Counted from the stretch's first letter, positions 17,451 to 26,857 are shown. The stretch is DNA of 64,000 nt from Paenibacillus sp. P25 (GCA_024704175.1 CP085629.1:3782001-3846000), one strand, 5' to 3'. Numbers and translations: made by a program. The notes: generated by a model not told the origin, from the sequence alone.

Positions 17451-18890
17451 ACTGGTTCTCGAGCAGCGACTTGCCGGCAATGCCGGGGTGCGTCATCTCG
17501 TAAGGATTCAGGATAATATCCAGCTCTTCCTCGGACAATACGTTATGCTCCAAGCAGAGTTCTCTGACCGAGCGGCCGGACAAGATCGCTTCCCGGGCGA
17601 TCCGCGCCGCCGTCTCGTAGCCGAGGTGCGGGTTAAGCGCCGTAATGATACCGACGCTGTTGTCGACGTACTGCTTGCAGCGTTCGATGTTGGCCTGGAT
17701 GCCTTCCACGCAGAACTTGCGGAATACCTGAAATGCCTGGTTCATCATGCTGAGCGACTGCAGCAGGTTGAAGAACAACACCGGCTCCATCACATTGAGC
17801 TCGAGCTGGCCCGCTTCGGAAGCGAGGCAAATCGTGTGGTCGTTGCCGATGACCTGGAAAGCCACTTGATTGATCAGCTCGGCCATCACCGGATTGACCT
17901 TGCCCGGCATGATGGAAGATCCCGGTCGCCGCGCCGGCAAGCTGATTTCTCCGAAGCCGGAGCGCGGCCCCGAAGCCATGAGACGCAGGTCGTTGGCCAT
18001 CTTGGAGCAGTTCATCATGCATACCTTCAGTGCCGCGGACACTTCCGTGTAGACATCGGTATTCTGGGTCGCATCCACGAGATGCTCGGCGCCGACGATC
18101 GGATAGCCGCTCTCTTCGGCGAGCAGCTCCACCACCCGCTCGATGTAGCGCGGATCGGCGTTCAGACCGGTACCGACCGCCGTAGCCCCCATGTTGACCT
18201 CGTACAAGTGCTCGCGCGTCCTGGCGATCCGTTCGCGGTCGCGCCGCAGCACGCGGACATACGCTTCGAACTCCTGACCGAGCCGGATCGGAACGGCATC
18301 CTGCAGATGGGTGCGGCCCATCTTGATCACGGCGTCGAACTCCACGGCTTTCGCATGCAGCGCGCCGATCAGCTCGTCGATCGTGGTCAGCGACTGATTG
18401 AGTAAGGACAGGCTTGCAATATGCATGGCCGTCGGGAATGCGTCGTTCGTGGATTGCCCTTTATTGACGTGCGAGTTCGGGCTGAGCGAGAAGTAATCTC
18501 CCTTCTGTCCGCCCATCAGCTCGAGGGCCCGGTTCGCGATTACTTCGTTGGCATTCATATTGATGGATGTTCCCGCGCCGCCCTGGATCGGATCGACGAT
18601 GAACTGCTCATGCCAGCGGCCTTCGATAATTTCGTCCGCTGCCCGGACGATCGCATCGCCAAGCTCGGGCGGCGGTACCGCCGCGTCTCGACATTGGCAC
18701 GGGCGGCACATTTCTTGACGATCGCGAGCGCGCGGATCAGCTCCGAATGGATGCGGTACCCGGTAATCGGGAAGTTCTCCGCCGCGCGCAGCGTTTGGAT
18801 GCCGTAATAAGCGTCCTTCGGAATTTCTTTACTCCCAAGAAAATCTTTCTCCACCCGGAATGCTGATTGAACTTCGGTATTCAGGCTCAT
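17449..18890 (-). CDS. aspA: aspartate ammonia-lyase (aspartase), frameshifted
   Basis: About 480 aa, the normal aspartase length. It converts L-aspartate to fumarate and ammonia. Seen: FRVEKDFLGSKEIPKDAYYG at the N-terminus, QGGAGTSINMNANEVIANRA, the substrate-binding GRTHLQDAVPI, and the fumarase/aspartase signature GSSIMPGKVNP with the catalytic Ser. The frame breaks near 18680-18690 in a GC-rich run between ARANVETRR and LPPELGDAIVRAADE. Its ATG overlaps the symporter stop (ATGA), so uptake and breakdown of aspartate form one operon. Copy 2 of the palindromic element lies in its terminator. Confidence 0.93.
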
Positions 18891-20182
18891 GCGCTAGCCG
18901 CTCCTTCGTTAACCGATTGGTTGGATTGTTTGATCTTTGCAACATAAAGCTTGCCTTTAGCCGTATCATAGTTTCCTTCCCACTTGGCCATAACGACAGC
19001 CGCCAGCGAGTTCCCCATGACGTTCACGGCCGTACGGGCCATGTCCAGAATGCGGTCGATGCCGACGATAAACATCAGTCCCTCTACGGGAATGTTGACC
19101 GAACCAAGCGTAGCCAGAAGCACAACGAACGAGACGCCCGGTACACCGGCGATCCCTTTGGAGGTCAGCATCAGCACCAGCATCAGAGTGATTTGCGCCG
19201 AGATCGGCATGTGAATTCCGTACATTTGGGCAATGAAGAGTGCAGCCAGCGCCTGGTACAGCGTCGAACCGTCCAAGTTGAAGGAATAGCCTGTCGGGAT
19301 GACGAACGATGACACCGATTTCGGGACCCCGAATTTCTCCATCTTCTCCATCACTTTAGGCAGAACGGATTCCGAGCTCGCCGTGGAGAAGGCAAGGATG
19401 AGTTCTTCCTTCAAAATTTTCATCAGCGTAAAAACGCTGGTTCCGGCTATTTTGGCAACCAGACCGAGTATGATAATTACGAAGAATATCATGGCTCCGT
19501 ATACGGACAAAATAAGCTTACCCAGCGGGATCAGCGAGGCGACCCCGAATTTCGATACCGTAACCCCGATCAGTGCAAAGACACCGAACGGAGCGAACTT
19601 CATGACTTGGTTCGTGACCCAGAACATGCCTTCCGATACGCCCTGGAAGAAATGGAGTACAGGCTTCCCTTTCTCCCCGATCGCCGCGATGCCGAGACCG
19701 AACAGCACCGAGAAGAAAATGATCGCCAGCATATCGCCCTTCATAATGGAATCGAAAATATTCGTTGGAACAATATTGATGAATGTATCCGCGAGTCCAT
19801 GACTTTTGGTCGTTTCCGTCGTCTGTACATATTTGGAAATATCCGATTTTGCCAAATGCTCCATGTTGATGCCGGCTCCCGGATGGAATACATTGGCGAA
19901 GAGCAGGCCGACCACAATCGCGATCAGCGTAATGATCTCAAAATACAGCAGTGTTTTCCCGCCGAGCTTACCCAGCTTCTTTATATCCCCAACACCCGCG
20001 ACCCCTACGATCAGCGTGGAGATCACAATGGGAACGACAATCATTTTGATCAGACGCATAAAAATATCGCCGATTGGCTGAAGATAAGTAGTAATCGCCG
20101 GATTGCCGTAGAAGACGGCGCCCAGGGCTATGCCCAAAACAAGACCGATGACGATTTGCAGGGCGAGTCCCATTTTTTTCAT
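18887..20182 (-). CDS. dicarboxylate/amino acid:cation symporter (glutamate/aspartate type)
   Basis: 431 aa, intact, of the DAACS family. About eight transmembrane helices; the conserved serine-rich reentrant loop reads AFSTASSESVLPKVME, and the substrate-site motif is seen in IPTGYSFNLDGSTLYQALA. It imports aspartate, glutamate or a C4-dicarboxylate with protons or sodium. The aspartase start overlaps its stop, which argues for aspartate. The start ATG follows GAGGAGGATATCTT. A two-component system of GlnK/GlnL type lies directly upstream and is the likely regulator. Confidence 0.93.
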   Translation of the reverse strand: MKKMGLALQIVIGLVLGIALGAVFYGNPAITTYLQPIGDIFMRLIKMIVVPIVISTLIVGVAGVGDIKKLGKLGGKTLLYFEIITLIAIVVGLLFANVFHPGAGINMEHLAKSDISKYVQTTETTKSHGLADTFINIVPTNIFDSIMKGDMLAIIFFSVLFGLGIAAIGEKGKPVLHFFQGVSEGMFWVTNQVMKFAPFGVFALIGVTVSKFGVASLIPLGKLILSVYGAMIFFVIIILGLVAKIAGTSVFTLMKILKEELILAFSTASSESVLPKVMEKMEKFGVPKSVSSFVIPTGYSFNLDGSTLYQALAALFIAQMYGIHMPISAQITLMLVLMLTSKGIAGVPGVSFVVLLATLGSVNIPVEGLMFIVGIDRILDMARTAVNVMGNSLAAVVMAKWEGNYDTAKGKLYVAKIKQSNQSVNEGAASA

Positions 20183-20202
20183 AAGATATCCTCCTCTTCA
20201 CA

Positions 20203-20216
20203 TGAAAACGCTTTAT
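20203..20216 (-). promoter_or_regulatory. possible CcpA (cre) site before the symporter
   Basis: TGAAAACGCTTTAT matches the cre consensus at 12 of 14 positions and lies about 20-35 bp upstream of the symporter start, overlapping the leader. It would link aspartate use to carbon status. Confidence 0.4.
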
Positions 20217-20324
20217 GCTGATTTCATTCATATTGCGTTTTTTAAGGATACCTATGGGACTAGCGAAAACTACGCAAATCTACAGACCGGCGAAAAAATT
20301 TTTCTCGGGCAGCGACGTTTCGGT

Positions 20325-21263
20325 TTAAGGGCCGCGTCCCCGCTTGGATTCTTCAAAGAGCATTTGCAGAAACTTCTTGATATTCAGCCGCGGCGAAGCG
20401 CCTTCGGGGCTTCCCGGGTCCTCCAGCTCCAGCATGCGTCTGCGCACCTCGGTAAAATCGAAGAACCGGGAGGCATACATTTCGAACACGGGATGATTGT
20501 AATCCGTAAGCCCGAGGGAAGCGACATGGGTAAGCGCCTGCAGAACCGCACGGCGAATCCGCTGCTCCGACGCCTTCACTTCCTTCTGAACCGCGGAGGC
20601 GTCGGCGGCCGGGCCGAGCCTGCGGGCGGCCGTCCGCTCCATAATATCCTTGAGCAGCGGGAAATCGTGTCCGAACGGCGACTCGCTCTCCAGCTCCGCA
20701 ACCGTCTGCAGCAGATCCAACAGGTCGCGGCTCCCCGGCTCTCCGATCATCCCCATCTGGGCAAGATGGGCCCGGCCCGCGGTTAGGATGCTTTCCTGAC
20801 CGGCGGCTCCGGACGACGAGACGGCCCGAGGCCCCGCCCCCGGATCGGCCGCCAATCCGCTGAGCGACCTGCGGATATTATCGATTGACCGCTCCATCCG
20901 GAGCCGTTCGATCACCTTGCGGATGACCGACAGCACCTCCAGCCGGTTGATCGGCTTCGTTATGTAATATTCTACGCCCAAGGCGTAAGCTTCCGCGATC
21001 ATATCCTTCGATTCGACCTGGGAGAGCATAATGATTTTGCCGGCAAAGGAGTCGCCGAGAGAACGAATCGTCTCGATCCCGTCACGCTGGGGCATAAGAA
21101 GGTCGATGATGAGAATGTCGACCCTCTGTACGTTCAGCAGACTGCCGTCGATCCGGTTACCGTCCTCCGCCGTCCCCGCCACGGTGCCGAGCTCTTCATC
21201 CTCAATCAAATCCGTCAGCATATGCCGGATCGCCCGGTCGTCATCCACCACGAAGAATCGCAT
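20325..21263 (-). CDS. glnL: GlnL (YcbB)-like response regulator
   Basis: 312 aa. Receiver domain starting MRFFVVDDDRAIRHML, phosphoacceptor in ILIIDLLMPQRDG, lysine in YYITKP, followed by the YcbB-type C-terminal output domain (QMGMIGEPGSRDLLDLLQTV, LTHVASLGLTDYNHPVFEMY) that is specific to this regulator family. In Bacillus subtilis the homologue responds to glutamine and controls glutamine uptake and use; here the neighbours suggest aspartate/glutamate uptake. ATG 21263 follows GGGGAGGTAGCG, yet the frame is also open upstream into the kinase, so a kinase-regulator fusion is possible as the sequence stands. Confidence 0.88.
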   Translation of the reverse strand: MRFFVVDDDRAIRHMLTDLIEDEELGTVAGTAEDGNRIDGSLLNVQRVDILIIDLLMPQRDGIETIRSLGDSFAGKIIMLSQVESKDMIAEAYALGVEYYITKPINRLEVLSVIRKVIERLRMERSIDNIRRSLSGLAADPGAGPRAVSSSGAAGQESILTAGRAHLAQMGMIGEPGSRDLLDLLQTVAELESESPFGHDFPLLKDIMERTAARRLGPAADASAVQKEVKASEQRIRRAVLQALTHVASLGLTDYNHPVFEMYASRFFDFTEVRRRMLELEDPGSPEGASPRLNIKKFLQMLFEESKRGRGP

Positions 21264-22572
21264 CGCTACCTCCCCTTCCGTTAAACTCTCCACCGGCAGA
21301 ACGATCGTAAACAAAGCTCCCTTCCCGTTCGGACCCGCCTCCACGGATAACGAGCCTCCCAGCTCCCCTGCCATCTGCCGGGCATAGGACAGCCCGATGC
21401 CCGTGGACGGCCGGCCTGAAGGATCGAATTTCGTGGTAAACCCCGGATCGAAGATCACGTCCGCATACTTCGCCGGAATACCGGGACCGTCGTCCCGGAT
21501 GCGGATCACGAGCCGGCCCTTCTCCTCCTCCGCTACAACGGCCACACTCCCTGCTCCCGGAAGGGCCTCTATCGCATTGGCCACCAGATTATTCAGAATG
21601 GATAGCAATGCGTAGACGGGAACGCGAAGGTCGGTATGCGAGACGAAGCTGAGACGAACCTGTTTGCCCAGCGCTTCGGCGTAATTCCGGTTCGCCTCCG
21701 CCATGACGCCTCCCAGCTCCCTCATGCTCATGTACTCTCCCAGCTTCCCGTCCGAGATGAGCCGGGACAAGCCGGCTGCGATCCGCTGGTTGTCCTTCTT
21801 GATATCATGCACTTCGCCGGCTATGCTCAGCATGCGGGACGCCCATTCCGCCGCTTTCGGATCGTCGGAGGCATGGTTCTTCATTTCCCGGTACAGTCCG
21901 TAGCAGGCCTCGGTAATGCGTTCGGCATCCACAAGCGTCTTGCCCAGATGAACGGAATCCTGGTACAAACTGCTGATCAGCATCAGCATCTGTTCGTATT
22001 GGCGCCTTTGCTCCGCTTCCGCCCATTTGGCCTGATAGAGCAGGATCAGATTATAGAAGCCCAGGACGAAGAAGCTCCGGACTACGGCCAGGAACGCGAT
22101 CTCCCCCAGAAAACCGCCGAGAAGAGCACTTTCGACGGATCACTCCGAAGGGACAGCTCCGTGAAGCTGGCCCCGATCTCGGCAACGACAGCCAGCGTGC
22201 CGATCCAAAGCGGCTTCTCATGCAGATAACGAATCCGAAGCAGCGAGAACAAGGCCGCATACACAACATAATACCAGAAGACCGGTCCATGATGCCTCAG
22301 CGCCGCCGCCCATTCCGCCTGAGGCGATAAGCCGGTTTCGAGCCCCACCCGAAACAGCAGGACCGCAAGGCCCCGCAGCCGCCCCCGACACCATCGGATG
22401 GATCTTGTCCAGCAGCAGAAGAAAAAGAAAAATGCCGGCGTCCCGAGACTCACCCGAAAATCCACCGGAAAAGGATAAAATTTGAGCTCCCCGCCAGCGG
22501 TACGGCCGCCAGCATGAAGGCAAACAGCAGGAAGCGGGTCCGCCGCAACAGGAAAGCGGTAAAACGCTCCAT
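21264..22572 (-). CDS. GlnK (YcbA)-like sensor histidine kinase, several frameshifts
   Basis: About 430 aa. The start ATG 22572 follows AAAGGAACCTGAT and reads MERFTAFLLRRTRFLLF. The membrane part (FWYYVVYAALFSLLRIRYL, then FYNLILLYQAKWAEAE) is spread over three frames, so at least two or three indels lie between 22080 and 22470. The C-terminal kinase part is intact: LNNLVANAIEALPG (N box), IRDDGPGIP (G1), GIGLSYARQMAGELGG (G2). The kinase and the regulator are joined in frame; in the neighbouring frame a TAA (21281-21283) precedes the regulator RBS, so the fusion may be an artefact of one base. Confidence 0.78.
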
Positions 22573-22643
22573 ATCAGGTTCCTTTCCTGTGAACTTACAT
22601 TACTCCAACGAGTTTATCACTGTTGCCGCCCTTGAGCAATCCG

Positions 22644-22814
22644 CTAGGAGGATCTGCCGCCCGCTACCCGGGTATCCATCCGCCTATTCACTTCATCGAG
22701 CCGGTCCGTCTTCCCCAGCGCGGCCAAATTGCGCACCTCCCGGAGTGAAGGTTCTTCCCACAAATTATGCCATAAAGCGCCCCGGGCTATCCCGGCGGGG
22801 TCGATCGTTAAAAT
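22644..22814 (-). CDS. possible small protein upstream of the kinase
   Basis: An open frame of about 56 codons with coding-like composition (ALWHNLWEEPSLREVRNLAA, then GKTDRLDEVNRRMDTRV). It has no ATG; the furthest plausible start would be ATT or an internal TTG/GTG, and no RBS is evident. I do not recognise it. It may be the end of a broken gene or chance. Confidence 0.2.
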   Translation of the reverse strand: MLTIDPAGIARGALWHNLWEEPSLREVRNLAALGKTDRLDEVNRRMDTRVAGGRSS

Positions 22815-22866
22815 AAAGAGAACTTGGAAATATTAAGTTCATTCGGAACGGAAAGGAACGTCAGGC

Positions 22867-22983
22867 GTGATTCGGAAATTGATCGGTTTATTGCCGACGT
22901 GGCCCATGTGGGTCGGCGCTTTCTTTGCTTTTCTGGTGCCGTTCGGATTCTCCCGAATTTTCAATTGGCTTCGCAAACATTGA
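22867..22983 (+). CDS. 38-aa hydrophobic peptide at the head of the germination operon
   Basis: GTG start 22867 with AAAGGAA nine bases upstream, ending 22 bp before the GerA-type gene. The product MIRKLIGLLPTWPMWVGAFF continues through a second hydrophobic stretch to a basic end RIFNWLRKH: one or two short membrane segments with Lys/Arg at both ends. Small membrane proteins accompany some germinant-receptor operons, but I do not recognise this one as a known family. Confidence 0.5.
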   Translation: MIRKLIGLLPTWPMWVGAFFAFLVPFGFSRIFNWLRKH

Positions 22984-23005
22984 GCAAACGATAGGAGGAA
23001 GCGGC

Positions 23006-24448
23006 GTGAAATCCGACTTTCTTGCCGGGTCACAACTGCAGGATGATCTGCTGAAGCTCAGGGAAGCCATCGGCCACAGCCCGGATGTAGTCTTCCGCTC
23101 CTTCCATTTAGGCGACGGCCGGGAGGTCGCCCTCGTCTATGTGGACGGATTGGTGGACAAAGCCGCCGTTCAGGAGCAGGTGATCAAGCCTCTGCTGGAG
23201 CATGGGGAAGCTTTCAACCATAACGAAGTGTTCGTTAAGACCGTCATATCCCTTGCCGAAGTGAAGAAAGCGCAGCCGCTGGAGGACTGCATCCTCGAAA
23301 TTCTTTCGGGAAACACGGTGCTTCTCGTTGAAGGGGAAGAAGTGCCGCTTGTTCTGGGAACCGCCGGAAACAAGGGGCGGTCCATTGACGAGCCGGTGGC
23401 GGAGGCGGTCATCCGCGGACCGCACGACGGCTTTATCGAAGTGCTGAGCATGAATATTACCCTGCTTCGCCGCCGGATCAAGGATCCCAACTTCACCATG
23501 ATTCCCTATAAAATCGGACGCAGATCGCAAACGGACCTGATGGTGGCTTATATCCGAGGCTTGACGAATGAGGATCTCGTTAACGAAGTCCGGCGGAGAA
23601 TCGAGCAGATCGATATTGATGAAATATTGGAGTCGGGCCATATCGAGCAGCTGATCCAGGATAACTACCTTTCGTTCTTCCCCCAGATGCTGAGCACGGA
23701 GCGTCCCGACCGGGTTGTCAGTGACTTAATGGAAGGACGCGTTGCGATTCTCACCGACGGTACACCGATCGCTCTGGTTGCCCCGGCGACGTTCCAAATG
23801 TTCATGAACGCACCGGACGATTACTATGAACGCTGGTCGCCGGGCTCCTTGATCCGGCTTCTGCGGTATATCGCGGGCTTTATCGCTTTATTCCTTCCAT
23901 CCATCTATATCGCGCTGATCTCTTATAATCACGGATTAATTCCGACGAAGCTGGTCATTTCCATCGCCGCGGGCCGGGAAGGTGTCCCCTTCCCCTCACT
24001 CATTGAAGCGCCGCTTATGGAAATTACGATTGAAATTTTGCGGGAAGCGGGGCTCCGGTCGCCGAAGCCGATCGGGCAGGCGGTCAGCATCGTCGGAGGT
24101 CTCGTCATCGGGCAGGCGGCCGTACAGGCCGGAATCGTGAGTCCCATCATGGTGATCGTCGTCGCTCTGACCGCCATGTCATCTTTTACTTTCGCTCAAT
24201 ATCAAATCGGCCTGGCCGTCCGGATCCTGCGGTTCCTGTCCATGATGTCGGCCGCCGTATTCGGGATTTACGGGATTATCCTGTTCGTTATTTTTATTAC
24301 CGTGCATGTCGTCAAATTAAGCAGCTTCGGCGTTCCATATACGGCCCCCTTCGGGCCGGTGGAACCGCGGGACTGGAAGGATACGCTCATCAGGTTCGCC
24401 TCTGCGTTTCATGAAGCTGCGGCCGCAGATGAACAAGGTTCGGAATGA
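23006..24448 (+). CDS. GerA-family spore germination receptor subunit A
   Basis: 480 aa, intact. An N-terminal soluble domain (FLAGSQLQDDLLKLREAIG, then DVVFRSFHLGDGREVALVYV) and a C-terminal membrane domain with four to five helices (YIAGFIALFLPSIYIALISY, PIMVIVVALTAMSSFTFAQY). Typical of the A subunit of germinant receptors in the inner spore membrane. The start is GTG 23006, set by AGGAGG seven bases upstream. First large gene of an A-B-C operon. Confidence 0.95.
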   Translation: MKSDFLAGSQLQDDLLKLREAIGHSPDVVFRSFHLGDGREVALVYVDGLVDKAAVQEQVIKPLLEHGEAFNHNEVFVKTVISLAEVKKAQPLEDCILEILSGNTVLLVEGEEVPLVLGTAGNKGRSIDEPVAEAVIRGPHDGFIEVLSMNITLLRRRIKDPNFTMIPYKIGRRSQTDLMVAYIRGLTNEDLVNEVRRRIEQIDIDEILESGHIEQLIQDNYLSFFPQMLSTERPDRVVSDLMEGRVAILTDGTPIALVAPATFQMFMNAPDDYYERWSPGSLIRLLRYIAGFIALFLPSIYIALISYNHGLIPTKLVISIAAGREGVPFPSLIEAPLMEITIEILREAGLRSPKPIGQAVSIVGGLVIGQAAVQAGIVSPIMVIVVALTAMSSFTFAQYQIGLAVRILRFLSMMSAAVFGIYGIILFVIFITVHVVKLSSFGVPYTAPFGPVEPRDWKDTLIRFASAFHEAAAADEQGSE

Positions 24449-24479
24449 ACGGCGGCAAAGATAACGGAGGTGAACCCGA

Positions 24480-25577
24480 TTGGCAGCACCTATCAAAGAG
24501 ACGCTTTCCACCGTTCAGGCGGCGATGATTGTACTTAATACGATTATCGGTGCCGGGGTCACCACCCTGCCTAGGGAAGCGGGCAAAGCGGCCGGAACCC
24601 CAGACGCCTGGATCTCCGTAATCCTGGGCGGCTTAACGGCTCTTTTCTTCGGTTATGTCGGAGCTCGCCTGAGCCAGCGGTTTCCGGGCCGGACCTTCTA
24701 CCAATATGCCGAACAGCTGTGGGGAAGGCGCTGGGGAAATGCCTGGGCTTCCTGCTTTTATCCTACTTCCTGCTCATCGCCTCCTGGCAGGTGCGGGCCA
24801 TGGGGAGCTGGTCCGCGTATATCTGCTCGACAATACCCCCATCGAAGTTATCATGCTGGTTTTCATTTGGGCGGGGGTTTATTTGGTCGAAGGGGGATCG
24901 GGCCGATCGGCCGCTTGTGCGAGCTGTACTTCCCCGTTCTTGTATTCACCCTGCTGATCTCCCTTGCCCTGGCCTATACGGATTTCGAAATCGATAACAT
25001 TCGTCCCATTCTCGGCGAAGGCATCGCCCCTGCGTTTGCCGGGCTGAAGAGCACGGCCCTTTCCTATACCGGGATTGAAGTCGTGCTGGTGCTCACGGCA
25101 TTCATGACCGATCCGCGAAAAGCAGTCAAAGCCGTGATGATCGGTACGGCCCTTGTCATCCCGCTTTATACGCTTGTCGTATTCGTTACCATCGGCGTAC
25201 TCACCTTGGATGAAGTCACAACCTTAACCTGGCCGCTGATGTCACTCGCGAAGGAAATCGACCTGCCCGGAGGCTTCTTCGACCGGTTCGAAGCGTTGGT
25301 CTCCGTCCTTTGGGTTATCGCCAACTATACCTCCTTCGTCCCGAATTATTATTTGGCCTGCGAGGGAATGGGAACCTTGTTTCATAAAAATTACCGTCTC
25401 TTCATGTACGGCCTCTTGCCGCTCATTTATTTGATCGCCGTCTATCCGGAAAATTTGAACAGCGTCATGAAGTTCGGCACCGGGATCGGTTATTACGATA
25501 TTGCGGTCGGAGGCCTCATTCCGCTGCTCAGTCTGATCCTGGCCAAGGGAAGGGGAATCGGCATTGCTAAAGGCTAG
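24480..25577 (+). CDS. GerB-family spore germination permease-like subunit, internal frameshifts
   Basis: 365 codons, starting TTG 24480 after GGAGGTGAACCCGA. The APC-fold B subunit: ETLSTVQAAMIVLNTIIGAG at the start, then helices. Between about 24725 and 24895 the sensible protein runs through three frames in turn (FLLLSYFLLIASWQVRAMG, then NTPIEVIMLVFIWAGVYLVE, then RLCELYFPVLVFTLLISLAL), so three indels cancel out. After 24900 the frame is clean to the stop. It overlaps the GerC start by 14 bp. Confidence 0.88.
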   Translation: MAAPIKETLSTVQAAMIVLNTIIGAGVTTLPREAGKAAGTPDAWISVILGGLTALFFGYVGARLSQRFPGRTFYQYAEQLWGRRWGNAWASCFYPTSCSSPPGRCGPWGAGPRISARQYPHRSYHAGFHLGGGLFGRRGIGPIGRLCELYFPVLVFTLLISLALAYTDFEIDNIRPILGEGIAPAFAGLKSTALSYTGIEVVLVLTAFMTDPRKAVKAVMIGTALVIPLYTLVVFVTIGVLTLDEVTTLTWPLMSLAKEIDLPGGFFDRFEALVSVLWVIANYTSFVPNYYLACEGMGTLFHKNYRLFMYGLLPLIYLIAVYPENLNSVMKFGTGIGYYDIAVGGLIPLLSLILAKGRGIGIAKG

Positions 25578-26708
25578 AAGCCTGCTGATCGGAATCGTGT
25601 GTGCCTCCCTGGTGGCATTGACCGGCCGCTGGGACCGCAAGGAGATCGAAGAGATCGGCATTGTACTCGGAATCGGGCTCGATGCCGCGAAAGACCGGAT
25701 GACGATGGTGCATAGTCTGGCGGTCCCTAAAGCCTTTGCGGCCAAGGAAAAGGGCAAACTGAAAAATTACGTCAACGTAGTCAGCGAAGGCGATGTCGTA
25801 TTCAAGAACGTTCGGGATCTGGCCGCCTCGCTTGTCCGATACCCTACGTATGAGCATTTGAAAGTCGTCGTAATCAGTGAAGAGCTCGCCCGGACGTTCG
25901 ATTTGCGAAAAGTAATGGATTTCTTATTACGCAATTCCGAAACGAGAAGGTCCATTAAGGTCATGATCTCCCAGAACAAGGCCAAGGATGTCTTCGAGCC
26001 GGTCCCTCCGCTCGAGTCCAACTCGGCCCTGAAGCTCTCGGAGCTCGCGGATGCCGCTTCCCAGACGCTGACGATCGCTCCCAAGCTAAAGCTTGGCGAG
26101 ATGTCGGCCAGACTGTCGGCGGGCACAAGCTTTGTTATGCAGCGCGTTACGATGACGAAGCAGGGAGCCAAATTGTCCGGCGGCGCCGTGATCAGGGGAT
26201 CGGACGGCAAGTGGATCGGCTGGCTGGACGAGAACGCCATGCAAGGGCTAAACCTGATGCTGAAGGGGGACAAGAGAAGGAACGGAATCATCAGCGCCAC
26301 GGATCCGGACAGCGGGGCACGGTTCGTGTACGAAATACGTGAGCTCACCAGCACAATCACCCCCGGATCAAGGGAGACCAAATCTCCTTTACTATGAGCA
26401 TCGAGACGGAAGGAAAGCTGCGGGAAGACTGGAGGTTTCCCGGGAATGCCTTCGATAACGGGCTGATAGAAAAATCCGAGCAGGCGGTTGAAAAAAAGCT
26501 GAAGGAACTGGCGGAAGCGGCTTTAACGCAAATGCAAAAAAAGCTGAAGGCGGATATCGCCGGCTTCGGAGAACAGGTCCGCATCGAATCCCCCGTTCTA
26601 TGGAAAAAACTGAAGAGCGACTGGGACGAGCGCTTCGCGGGTATCCCGGTAGAGGTTCAAGCGAAAGTGAAAATCCGCGAATTCGGCACCCAGGGAACCA
26701 AGGCATAA
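25564..26708 (+). CDS. Ger(x)C-family germination protein lacking its lipobox cysteine, frameshifted
   Basis: About 381 aa. The C subunit of germinant receptors is normally a lipoprotein with the motif TGCWD; here the sequence reads VALTGRWDRKEIEEIGIV, with CGC (Arg) where TGC (Cys) is expected, so it could not be lipidated as written. The rest fits the family (RYPTYEHLKVVVISEELAR, and the C-terminal domain ending AKVKIREFG). The frame breaks near 26360-26395 between ITP and IKGDQISFTMSIETEG. Confidence 0.85.
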
Positions 26709-26742
26709 GCAAAGCAAAGAGCCCGCTACTCCGTAAAATTAA

Positions 26743-26820
26743 ATGAGTGTGAAGGCCACTCTAACCAATAACAATAAGCAATTGAATACAATGTTAGACA
26801 TTATATTAGAGGATGAGTAA
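26743..26820 (+). CDS. 25-aa ORF inside the island's left inverted repeat
   Basis: MSVKATLTNNNKQLNTMLDI followed by ILEDE and a stop. The same peptide pattern, NNNKQFNEMLDILL, is encoded on the minus strand at the other end of the island (about 32021-32065). Conservation is stronger at the protein level than expected by chance, since most base differences are silent or conservative. I do not know a family for it; it may be a fragment of a longer gene. Confidence 0.3.
   Translation: MSVKATLTNNNKQLNTMLDIILEDE
26765..26809 (+). repeat. left 45-bp inverted repeat of the island
   Basis: Matches the reverse complement of 32021-32065 at 38 of 45 bases (for example AATAAGCAATT and ATGTTAGACATT are shared). 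The two copies face each other about 5.2 kb apart and enclose the recombinase remnants, the MmyB-type regulator and the oxidoreductase. Confidence 0.65.
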
Positions 26821-26857
26821 TGTAATGGGGGCAATCCCCATTGCATTACTCATCCTC
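26809..26857. other. 49-nt near-perfect hairpin at the left end of the island
   Basis: Stem of 22 bp with one mismatch (GAGGATGAGTAATG... / ...CATTACTCATCCTC) and a five-base loop GCAAT. It starts where the inverted repeat ends. No T-run follows on either strand, so it is not a typical terminator. A smaller hairpin occupies the mirrored position at the right end (31973-32007). Confidence 0.7.

Noticed and set aside
17449..18711. Aspartase start at an internal ATG near 18711
   Set aside because: The true N-terminus lies upstream in another frame (FRVEKDFLGSKEIPKDAYYG); the internal ATG follows a frame break.
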